From contig QANT01008138.1 of NCBI GenBank assembly GCA_003254885.1, positions 1-44,714 on the forward strand: 44,714 nucleotides of DNA, in the 5' to 3' direction. Origin of the DNA: Purshia tridentata (lineage: Eukaryota; Streptophyta; Magnoliopsida; Rosales; Rosaceae). Numbering within the stretch: position 1 is the first letter of the stretch; every line of letters begins with the position of its first letter. The notes beneath the pieces were generated by a model that was not told where the DNA came from, ran no database searches, and saw nothing but the letters and a program-made list of their open reading frames with translations. This document shows, one piece after another, positions 35,331 through 44,714 of this stretch. Both the position numbers and the translations under genes were made by a program.

Positions 35331-35733
35331 GGTTCTGCGTGTGCGTGGTACTAAACCCAGGGAGAAAGCGTGTCTGAAAGAGAAATGGCTTTAGGAGCGT
35401 GAAAACCAAAGAGTAAACAAACTGACAGACCTCATCTAAGAACCCAATGACAAAAGAGGACAAAGAAAAACCCCTAACCCCAACACAGCCACCAGATCAA
35501 AAATTTTTTTGAGTGTGAGAAGAATTATAAGGAGAAGACATGCACGGCAAAAGACGTAAGAAAGCAGAACAGCTAAGGGTAAAAACGAAATATCACGAAA
35601 AAGACTAAAATAGATAGAACAAATATTCAAATGACAACACAACAAACCGTGAAAAAAAAAACCAAGGGGCAAAATAGCAATCTCCAGCTACAGCTTAGGA
35701 ATAGTAACTGAGGCTCTGGGGTTTTAGTATATA

Positions 35734-35915
35734 CTAGTAAATTGGCTCACGCGTTGCTGCAGGTGTTGGAAATTTAGGAAACGTCAAAAAAAAAAAGTTA
35801 TAAAATTTGTACAAAATGTTTAACGAAATTGAAAAGTTAAAAGACTTTTTATATATGTATATGTCAAAATATAAATATGTATACAAACATTAATATCAAT
35901 ATTTCTTTACCAACC
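35734..35915 (-). mobile_element. Helitron-like 3' terminus, copy B
   Basis: On the minus strand the segment ends CACCTGCAGCAACGCGTGAG, then about 10 bases, then CTAG followed by T. Together with copy A at 28323 it suggests one family whose hairpin has lost pairs through C-to-T and G-to-A changes. The adjacent sequence shares GTTATAAAATTT, GACTTTTTA and AAACA(C/T)TAATATCAA with copy A. The other end was not located. Confidence 0.4.
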
Positions 35916-37335
35916 AAACATGACATCAATATAAGTATTTTATGGCAAATACATACTCAAACAAATGCATATACATGAAAGACAAAACTTTGAATTGTTT
36001 ATGTGGTAAAACTAAATTTCGTTCTGCAATAATGTTCTACAATAATGAAAGCAATATTGAAAAGAGGAAATAAATACAGACTACAATGGCAACCAAGAAC
36101 TCTTGTATTTTTTCATAGTTTTCCACAATTCCTTTCCTTTGAAGTGTTATAAGTTGCAAAAAACTCTTTAAGAAGTGGGTCTAGGCATGGATGTTCCCAA
36201 CATACCTGAAATTTCTCAAAAAATAAAAAACTGGAAGTTTTAAAGCAGAAAATGAGAAAGAAAATAAATAATTCATAAGTAATCACTCTCAACCAGAAAA
36301 GAAAAAAAATAATGCAAGTAACATGTGGTTAATATCATTTGGATATTTTTTGAAAGAAAGCATAACTAAGGAAAGATTGAAGTTAAAAAAGTAATTTATG
36401 GAAATTGAACTTCATTTGAATTAATTTTAGGCAAATATCATAGCTAAATGAAAAGCAACATTGGAATAAATAAAACTAATCCTAAAGCTACAGATACTCG
36501 TTGCCTCTATCATATGCTGTCTGCCTGAAATCACTTAAAGAAGTTATATAAACAGTTGATTTCAGCATGTAATTAATAAGAGCTCTTCCCATTTCCAACT
36601 CCAAGTGTCACAACTAATGCAAATGTACACATCAAGAAAGATCACCATTAAAATGTTAGCCACCATCAAATATTATCATAATCAACGACAACAGGGAAAC
36701 TAAAGGCAAGAGGAAAAAAAAACACAGGAAACGAACCAAAGAAAAGGTAACAAGGGGGAAAAAAACTTCAAAAACCCAAGCAAAAATGGAAGTATAATCA
36801 TCAGTGACAATAAACACATTCCCTCCATGTTTTGCTGTATGGAAGAGCTTGAGTACAAATAAACAGTTCGCTCAAATTGGAAAAGAGAAAGTCACAAACA
36901 TTATCAATGTAGCAACCCTTGTATGCCAAAGACAAATGTTTCTCCTTATGCTATTGCATCAAGGGTCAGCCACCCATTCACCCATCAACTAAACAATAGA
37001 GAAGTGGTGACTTACCTTTTTTTTTTTTTGGGCCTTGTGAAAGGAAGAAACTGGTATGCGACTTGAAGGCTAAGGATAGCCCGCGGTAATTGCAACGTAA
37101 TTGATTTGCTTTGATACTGCATTTAAAAAGAAAAAAAATGAAAAAAAAAATTATAACTATTCAAACACACCCTACAATGGAATTTTTATAAATTGCAGTT
37201 GTTTCCTTTTTTCTCACTTTCTCATTAATTAAACACAACCATATAAAAAAACTCTATAAAAAATAAGGAAAACAATAAGTCAAGATTCAAGTATTGCTCA
37301 TATTCTGCAACCAAAAATTGCATTACTCAGAGAGA

Positions 37336-37379
<44 letters not shown>

Positions 37380-38255
37380 TTTGAATGAACTAAAGTGGAA
37401 CGAAAATTTGGCAGTTCAAAATCATACCTGCTTGTGATAAGCATGCCAAGAGTATACATAAAATGGAAAATCAGTAAAATAAATCAAAACTGCAACTTTA
37501 GTACCAGATACAACAATTTAGAGGCATAAGTTACTCTACTCTACCAAGTGACTCTTGTCTATGATCTCAAAGACTCAATATGAAAGGAAAAAGAAAGGTG
37601 AGAAAGAAACAAATTAAAATGAAAGGAAGATAGGAAAACTTATATAGGAATAAAATAAACTTCAAAGCATCAAAGTAGTGTGTTTGGTTATTCATTTCAT
37701 CAAACACCTTAAATTCAACATAAACTGTTAAGTAAAAAACTTAAGAAAAAATTTCCGGAAGAAACTTAAACACATGTTTACTTTGTGTTAAATTAAAAGG
37801 TTGAATGCCTCGGGAGTTTTTAAGGAAACAAACAGAAAGTTAAAGGGGGTCATCTTCAAACCTTATGTTTTTGCAGACAATAGGATCTGAAAGTGAAAAG
37901 AGGGCCATGACTATAAGGTCCAGAACTGTGAGGTTGTTCGTGGTAGAGCTTACCCGATGCCCTCGTGTACCGGAAAAAATAACACAAAATTCATGACATG
38001 AAGCATGTTCAAAATAAAAATTGAGTGACACTAAAATTCCAAAAAAAAAAAAAAAAAANAAAAATACCTGATCTCAGAAAAGGAGAGAGCCCAAGAAATA
38101 GAAAACCCAATCGAACCCTACAAACAAAAGAGATAACTTGGATGACAAATAAAACCATAAAAATCCATACAAAAAATCCAACTAAATTCTTTAATAACAT
38201 TTGAACCAAATAAACTATACAAACACTTGGCTACATCCCCTCCCCCCTCCTCTTC
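35916..38255. other. Intergenic AT-rich region
   Basis: No gene is seen. It contains a GA microsatellite at about 37329-37374 and a poly-A run at 38041-38063 with one undetermined base at 38059. Confidence 0.5.
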
Positions 38256-38480
38256 TATATATAAAAGCCTTCTATTGATACAAATGACAACATTCATGAT
38301 ATTTTTATATTGGACCACGCCACCCAAAGTATTTGTGTTTCTCATATATATATCTATTTTCCTCATTGCACCTATTCATTTAACAGATTTGGAAACTAGC
38401 ACATCTCAACCCCTCCCTCCCTCATCTTTATAAAAGCCTCTGCCATCTTATTGGTACAAATGACAAACAGCATTAACATA
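38256..38480 (+). promoter_or_regulatory. Duplicated TATA-containing promoter segment of the first membrane-protein gene
   Basis: TATATATAAAAGCCTTCT at about 38257 and TTTATAAAAGCCTCTGCC at about 38427 are each preceded by a CCCTCC-rich tract and followed by GATACAAATGACAA or GGTACAAATGACAA. The downstream copy lies about 130 bp before the start codon and is the likelier TATA box in use. Confidence 0.5.
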
Positions 38481-38562
38481 TAAAGCCTCTGGCCTCTTAG
38501 TTTCTCAGAGACACACTTTTCTTGAAATTATATCTTTTCCCCAATCTCCACCATCAAGAACA

Positions 38563-39045
38563 ATGAGGGTTACTGCAACTGATTTCAAGGAAATTTTCCC
38601 TCGGGTTATTGCCAAAATTGGGTGGGTTCATAGTCATGGTCCTTCTGACCACGAACAAGTAGTGTCGCAACCACCACCACCAGCAGGAGGTAGATACGAG
38701 AACTTAGATTGGGCCAAGATATTTGTTGTGTTTTGCTTGGCATCCGCCATTGATATAGCTCTGCTGTCCGTTCAAATTCACTCACATCACCCCCCTCCAA
38801 CCTCATACTTTCTCGCTTTCACCATCACATTTTCTTTTACTTGTTTCTTCCTAAGAAACTTTATTCACTCCAAAAGTCCCGAAATAGTTCATCACATGCT
38901 TCATGGGTTTGGCATCTTCTTTGGGGTCACAGCCTTCTTCATAACCATCACAATACCATTTCCTTTGTGGTTCAAATGCATTACCTGCTTCATCTATGCT
39001 CTCTCCTGGCTTGCAATCCTATTTTGTCATTATCACTATGCTTAA
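38563..39045 (+). CDS. Four-helix membrane protein of unknown family, copy 1
   Basis: Intronless frame of 160 residues. A soluble N-terminus of about 50 residues has an ATDFKEIF start and a Gln/Pro-rich stretch. Four hydrophobic helices follow, at about 52-72, 82-100, 110-130 and 134-156, ending in CHYHYA. Histidines cluster between helices 1 and 2 (HSHHPPP). I do not recognise the family and infer only an integral membrane location. The start ATG has the same AAGAACA context as copy 2. From residue 48 onward, 107 of 113 positions match copy 2, whereas the N-terminus differs by substitutions and indels. A TATA box lies about 130 bp upstream. The conserved frame in two copies argues that it is a real gene. 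Confidence 0.75.
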   Translation: MRVTATDFKEIFPRVIAKIGWVHSHGPSDHEQVVSQPPPPAGGRYENLDWAKIFVVFCLASAIDIALLSVQIHSHHPPPTSYFLAFTITFSFTCFFLRNFIHSKSPEIVHHMLHGFGIFFGVTAFFITITIPFPLWFKCITCFIYALSWLAILFCHYHYA

Positions 39046-40238
39046 TTACGTAGCAACAAATTACATAATTACCCCAAAGAAACCCGCGCGCCAAATAATT
39101 AAGCGGCTGAATTTCATATGGAAACATCTCAAACGTGATATAAGCGCCAACCGCCTACTGCAGCTACTACTCTTTTTGTGTTCGCAGTCGTGGAGTTTAG
39201 TTTGTATACTATTTTTTTGCGTTCCTCATCGTTATGCTTTTTGTAATCAGATCTACTTCAGATCTATTTTTAGTTTAGATTCTTTACATATAAACTGTAA
39301 TTTCTAAAGAATGATATGAATTTTATTCGTGTTTTAAAATATTCTGATCAACAAAAGCCTTTGATCAGTTGTTAGTTGCATAACAATAACAAAAGCTCTG
39401 GACTTTTTTCTTTTTCTTTTTTTATCTTTTATTTTATTTTATAATAATATCAAAACTCTTGAATTTGTATAGTTGGAGACTAGTATGTAAGCTGAATATA
39501 TGCATGTACAGTTGCTTAGAGAAGACTCAAAAAACCAAAGGGTTCTAAGTCAAAATGGCTCACTTCCTCTTGCCGGTATACAGTGGAAGAGATAGGCCCC
39601 ACTCCCTAACAATTAGGGAACCGATCCTCCACCACATGATTCAACTTTCAAGGAACCTTTCTATATAAAATTTACAACATTTTTTTAAAACAAAGGGTGG
39701 ACCCTACAAAGGGGATATCAAACTTCCACAGCATTTATGTCATACTTAGCAGTTAGCAAATGAAAAAACAAAGAGTTTCATTTCATAGCATTGTTAAAAA
39801 CAAAGGGTGGACCGTGGACCCTACAAAGGGAATATCAAACCTCCAACCTTTTTTGTCAATTGCGGTTGAGTGTACACTCGGTAAAGGTGGTTTGGAAAAT
39901 TTCTACCCTAAGGTGGACTCCGGTGTCTCTAAACGAGGGGCTTGGACACCATCCCATTATTTAGATTCCATCCTTTTTCCTTTTTCTTAAAAAAAAAAAA
40001 ATTGGAGCATTACGTAGTTTAGTTTGTCTCATATGAACAAACTCTTAAAAACAAAAAGGTCGTAGTCCCTGTAGCACACCACCCTGTAGGGTCCACGCTT
40101 CGTCGATATGGAAGTTGCTGTGAAGTAGGAAAAATGAAGAATGTGTATCTCTCTGTAGTCTCTATAAAAAAAAGCATACATCTATATTTTCCGTAAGCAC
40201 AGAAATATATCTTTCCCCAGTCTCCAACATCAAGAACA
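39046..40238. other. Spacer between the tandem membrane-protein genes
   Basis: The first 640 bases are the 3' flank of copy 1, duplicated after copy 2. Beyond this, a 45-bp segment starting AAAACAAAGGGTGGACC occurs at 39687 and again, with an 8-base insertion, at 39797. CTATAAAAAAAAGC at about 40161 is the likely TATA box of copy 2. Confidence 0.6.
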
Positions 40239-40697
40239 ATGAAGTTTAGTGCAACTGATTTCAAGGCAATTATTGCCAAACTGGGGTGCGTTCTTGCTCC
40301 TCCTGACCGCGAACAAGTGGCTCCACCAGATTCACCAGAACCAGCATACCAAAACTTAGATTGGGCCAAGATATTTGTTGTGTTTTGCTTGGCATCCGCC
40401 ATTGATATAGCTCTGCTGTCCGTTCAAATTCACCCACATCACCCCCCTCCAACCTTATACTTTCTCGCTTTCACCATCACATTTTCTTTTACTTGTTTCT
40501 TCCTAAGAAACTTTATTCACTCCAGGTGTCCCGAAATAGTTCATCACATGCTTCATGGGTTTGGCATTTTCTTTGGGGTCACAGCCTTCTTCATAACCAT
40601 CACAATACCATTTCCTTTGTGGTTCAAATGCATTACCTGCTTCTTCTATGTTCTCTCCTGGCTTGCAATCCTATTTTGTCATTATCACTATGCTTAA
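40239..40697 (+). CDS. Four-helix membrane protein of unknown family, copy 2
   Basis: Intronless frame of 152 residues, tandem paralogue of the gene 1.65 kb upstream. The N-terminus is shorter and different (starts MKFSATDFKAIIAKLG, with an acidic/proline stretch). From LDWAKIF onward there are only six replacements: Ser/Pro, Ser/Leu, Lys/Arg, Ser/Cys, Ile/Phe and Ala/Val. The same four hydrophobic helices and CHYHYA end are present. The upstream promoter is unlike that of copy 1, so expression may differ. Function is unknown. Confidence 0.75.
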   Translation: MKFSATDFKAIIAKLGCVLAPPDREQVAPPDSPEPAYQNLDWAKIFVVFCLASAIDIALLSVQIHPHHPPPTLYFLAFTITFSFTCFFLRNFIHSRCPEIVHHMLHGFGIFFGVTAFFITITIPFPLWFKCITCFFYVLSWLAILFCHYHYA

Positions 40698-41346
40698 TTA
40701 TGTAGCAACAAATTACATAATTACCCCAAAGAAACCCGCGCGCCAAATAATTAAGCGGCTAAGTATCATGCATGGGAACTGGTCAAACGTCATATAAGCG
40801 CCAACCGCCTACTGCAGCTACTGCTCTTTGTGATCGCACTCGTAGAGTTTAGTTTGTATACTATTTTTTTGCGTTCCTCATCATTATGCTTTCCGTAATC
40901 AGATCTACTTCAAGCTTAGATTATTTACATGTAAACTGTAATTTCTAAAGATTGATATGAATTAATTCGTGTTTTAAAAGATTCTGGTCAAACAAAAGCC
41001 TTTGACCAGTTGTCGCATAACAATAACAAAAAGCTCTGAACTTTTTTTTAAAAATTTTTTTTTATTTATAATAATATCAAAATTCTTGAATTTGTATAGT
41101 TCGAGACTATAACATGGTGATAGTATGTAAGTTGAATATATGCATGTACAGTTGCTTAGAGAAGACTCAAAAAACAAAGGGTTCTTAAGGAAAAATGGCT
41201 CACTTCCTCTTGCCGGTATACAATGGAAGAGATAGGCACCACTCCCTGACAATTAAGGAACCGATCCTCTATGACAACATGATTTAACTTTTAAGGAACC
41301 TTTCTATATAACTTTACAACAAAAGGCAAATTTAACCCTATATGTA
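40698..41346. other. 3' flank of copy 2 and convergent spacer to the SppA gene
   Basis: Almost entirely the second copy of the duplicated 3' flank. It ends about 25 bp before the stop codon of the convergent protease gene. No gene is seen. Confidence 0.6.
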
Positions 41347-44300
41347 TCAGAGGGAACTGAGGTAATCTTTGATCAAACCGAAGATGGGGTTGGAATTAGA
41401 AGCTCCCTCCAGTCTCTGAAACAGGATTCCATCCATCCGGGCTTGAACTCCATCCGAAAATGTCAAGTCTTGCATCAATCCCTTCATCGTTCTATCCACT
41501 CCCACCAGAGTACTCCCTATGCCACTTAAAATTTCTGGCAGTGTAGGGGAGGGTCTTGCAAGCTCCACGAGTGTAACCTGGCACCATAGCACACTCTGTC
41601 TCGTTAGAGAACATCTTACAGAAAGTTAGTAACAGGTACACACAAACACTAAACAAATTACAATTTGCAGAACAGATATAAAATATGTATGAGCAATCAA
41701 CACAAGAAGGTTATAACGCAATTATGAAAATTAATAAAAGATATGAAGTAGACTTGCACTACTCAAAGATTAATAACACTAGTGTATATCCATAGCCAAT
41801 GAAATAAGAATTTTCTTTTATCACCATACCTGTGTGTCTTGGGGTATATTTGCCCTGAGTTTTGCTATTGCGACAGCCCGAGAAAGTCCACCAATAGCAT
41901 CAACTAAACCCCGTGACGCTGCATCGTTTCCAGTCCAAACCCTCCCTTGTGCAACCTCCTCCATTTTATCTACCTGCCAACAAATGATAGGAATTTTTAT
42001 AGAATTTCAAGTATAAGAGAAGTGAAGAGAAAGTGCCAGAAATCAAAATGAAAATTGAATTAACCAACATACAGTCATTGATCTGGAAAAAGCTGCCTTG
42101 TCCCGAAATTGCTTATATGCATTCTGTGCCGACTTAGCAAAGAATTCGGCTTCATCTGGTCTGTATTTGGGGAGCAGTTGTAATTTTTTGCCATTGTAGG
42201 AATATAGGAGAGCATCACACAGAAAAACACCAATGTGGGACCTATGCTATGGCATAATTTATCTTTTTATTTACTACTAATGCATTGGCATAACAAGGAA
42301 ACAAAATCCTACAATGCTGGAAGCATCCAAAATCTTTTCTCATTTATTTTTTGGATTATTTTGGAAAATGCTACCCCAAAAATCTGGTTTCAACTTGAGG
42401 ATGAAATCATAAAGCATGGTGAACACCATTTTCCGATTTCACAAGGAACCATATACCTAACGATGCAACAAAGCCAAGTAAGTACCTGAAGGATCGTTGT
42501 TCAGCTGCAAGAACCTCTGCATATCTTCCCCTTGATATGATTTCCTTGTTGAAGCCAATCTTCTCATACAGTTTTCCCAGGTTAAACTTCCCTACAAACA
42601 GAAATTCAAAAGCTAACTACAACTTACATAATCCAAAAGTCTTACCTGAATACCCACTAAAGGGTAAGAAAAGCTTTTAACTGAAAAAGTGCAAATAGAT
42701 AAAAAGAAGATCCACATAATTATAACAAATATTTATCATACATTTAGATGTGTCTATGTATTTTTGACCAACATGAATATAGGTCACTTTGGAACTGCCC
42801 AATCCTCTTTACCGACTCAATTTTTACCTATTTTTTATTAAACTTATATACATATACATAGTCCCACTCACCTGTCACAACTCCAATGGAACCAGTTAAG
42901 GTTAGATTTTCTGCCACAATGGTCTCAGTTGCCATTGCCATATAGTATCCTCCACTTGCTGCCACATCAGACATTGATGCAATGACGGGTTTTGATGCAG
43001 CTAAAAGTCTGATTTCCCTCCACATTCTGCACATCATAAAGGGTAACCAGTTAATTGTGAGCACACATAGACAGACAAACACACATTTTCATCTGTAGGC
43101 CAGTACTTGAAATTTGAAAAAATATTAACAAACTATAAATTAAGTGGGAAAAATAAAAAATTCAGAGCTTTATGTAGGTGATACAACAATAACTTCACCA
43201 CCTCATGTATCCAAGCATATCAGATGAAAGGCTTCAGTTTTCTGATATCATATTTTTAATAATGTATCAGGATATTCATCTTCTTTATCAGGGTCGTTCA
43301 TCATAAGCAGAAAGTTTCCAATTATTAAGATAAATGGATGCAGTACATCCGTTTCCCTTAATATGAGCCCCTTACTGCTGCCAGACCCTATTACAAGCCA
43401 TGCTTGGAACCTAAGCTCTAAGCTATGTAGAGGAAAATTTCCTAGCTCATTGGGATGAAAAGTCTGTCTACTAGACTAGGTTTTCTTTTTTCTGGTCAAT
43501 GTCTCTTTGACTAGGTCATATATATAGGAGCTACCCCAATACCCTAATTATAAGGTGCCAGCTATAATTTATGCCATCAAACGAGCATCAAAGACCATAC
43601 ATTAAAAGTCGAAACTTCCATCATAAATTCACCATACAGAAGCAAGGGCTTTATAAGATTCAAAGAATGCCAAAATCATATGCACACACTATTTATCAAA
43701 AGTTTATTCAAGAGAGCAAATGAAAAGTATTAAAACAATTGATAAAAAATGGAAATAATCAATTATGATAAGAAGTAGCTTAAAAATTGTTAACTTTCCT
43801 AGTTTGATGCATCAATAATGAATTTGTTACACATAAAGTTAAGCTAAGATATACTAGCACTTACAAATCAGAAGCAAGGGCATCACCTCCAGGGCTGTCA
43901 ATTCGGATGATAGCAGCCTTAAATCTTTTTGATTCTGGAGTGGGAAAAAAGATATAAGATAGACCATAACTTAAAAGAAAAAAGAGGACACTACATTAAG
44001 CAAATGAGCTTACATAAGACAGACCATACCTCTCACACTGCGAATCTTCTCAATGAACTGCTCCCCAATAATACCCGAACCAGGAAGACTAAAAGAGCCT
44101 CGTACACGACTAATGCTGCCTGAGGCTCTAATTATGGCTATCTTGTCTTTACCGCCTGATAAACCAACAGTCCATTTCCGGACCCTAGAGTATTTCCTGT
44201 TGCAATAATGAATAAAAAAGAAAGAGAAGATGATTAAATAGAGATGAACACACACACACACAGAGAACCAGAGAGAGAGAGCCTAGTGGATCTCAACATA

Positions 44301-44714
44301 GTAATAATAAAGACGACCTATATAAAAGTTGACTACCTGTAGTCAATCATAGGAAGTTTTTTTTCTTTTTGTACTCCTAGTCTTTCCTTCAACATTGAAA
44401 TAACCTGCAAAGCAACATATTATTTTAAAATCTACCTGAATACTATCATATTGATGAATATAGTTTTACGGACACAAGCCATTCCCAATACTGAGGACTT
44501 TCATACCAACATTTCGACAACATAATAATTGTGCGTAACAAATTACAAAACAGAACACTTGAGTTCCTGATTCTTTCTTAACATGCATCCAACCTTAACC
44601 ACAAAGCAAACAGGGAACACGATTTCGTACCTCATCGTCATAATGTATGTTTGTGATCCAACCCTCTTCTTTCAACTTTTCTACTTGGTACACTCCTTCA
44701 TTAATAAAATTCTC
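41347..44714 (-). CDS. SPPA: Plastid signal peptide peptidase SppA (protease IV), C-terminal part
   Basis: Serine protease of the SppA (S49) family, in plants a thylakoid-associated enzyme. Only the 3' part is in the window; the gene continues past the right edge. Exons (minus strand, in order): 44631-44714 (partial), 44337-44404, 44030-44196, 43865-43934, 42872-43026, 42486-42591, 42073-42160, 41830-41973, 41347-41577. They give 370 codons with consistent phases up to the stop. The second SppA domain is visible: [25 protein letters not shown], then [10 protein letters not shown] carrying the nucleophilic serine and [10 protein letters not shown]. The catalytic lysine of the family lies in the N-terminal domain, beyond the window. 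The C-terminus ends IKDYLSSL as in the Arabidopsis protein, from memory. The full protein is probably about 680 residues. All visible introns are GT-AG. Confidence 0.93.

Larger units (their letters stand above)
38520..41322 (+). repeat. Tandem segmental duplication of about 1.65 kb
   Basis: Unit 1 (about 38520-39680) and unit 2 (about 40195-41322) share the end of the 5' UTR, the whole gene and about 640 bases of 3' flank. Shared words include CCAAATAATTAAGCGGCT, GCGCCAACCGCCTACTGCAG and AAGGAACCTTTCTATATAA. The offset is 1676 bp at the start codons and 1652 bp at the stops, so small indels have accumulated. Confidence 0.92.

Noticed and set aside
1-44714. CRISPR arrays, tRNA or rRNA genes
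   Set aside because: I saw no regularly spaced repeats of CRISPR type, nor any tRNA or rRNA signature by eye; a covariance-model scan would settle the tRNA question.

Overview
The window is plant nuclear DNA. It is AT-rich, its genes have many short introns with GT-AG borders, and it carries CT/GA microsatellites, a CACTA element, a Mutator-like MITE and Helitron-like ends. The encoded proteins (an MCTP, a TIR-NBS-LRR receptor, a plant-type MBD protein, a plastid SppA) are those of a flowering eudicot. The overall look suggests a woody Rosaceae such as Prunus, but that is an impression from memory and was not tested.

Layout. 1-3155: repeat-rich intergenic DNA with a degenerate hAT-like block. 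3156-6278 (+): a single-exon MCTP16/QUIRKY-type protein. 6824-13285 (-): an 11-exon CDKAL1-type tRNA methylthiotransferase, convergent with the MCTP gene; all splice phases close to a 630-residue protein. 13286-15809: intergenic, with a recent 220-bp tandem duplication ending in a long CT tract. 15810-20970 (+): a small MBD-like gene with an internally duplicated exon and a MITE in its first intron. 21387-21586: a badly decayed relic of a TIR-NBS-LRR gene. 22266-26872 (+): an intact 5-exon TIR-NBS-LRR gene of about 1144 residues. 26873-29455: intergenic, with a Helitron-like end. 29456-33126: a 3.67-kb non-autonomous CACTA transposon with an AGA target duplication. 33127-38562: intergenic, with a second Helitron-like end and an unrecognised exon-like segment. 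38563-39045 and 40239-40697 (+): a tandem pair encoding four-helix membrane proteins of a family I do not recognise. 41347-44714 (-): the 3' half of a plastid SppA protease gene, which runs off the right edge.

The genes do not form an operon or pathway; they are independent plant loci. The accessory part lies between about 13.3 and 41.3 kb. There local duplication recurs at several scales: exon duplication in the MBD-like gene, a resistance-gene relic beside an intact copy, the tandem membrane-protein pair, and several short tandem repeats. Two of the genes also have a CT microsatellite directly next to a 5' splice site. Exon coordinates were assembled by hand from reading frame, GT-AG (once GC-AG) borders and family conservation. 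No alignment or database search was run.
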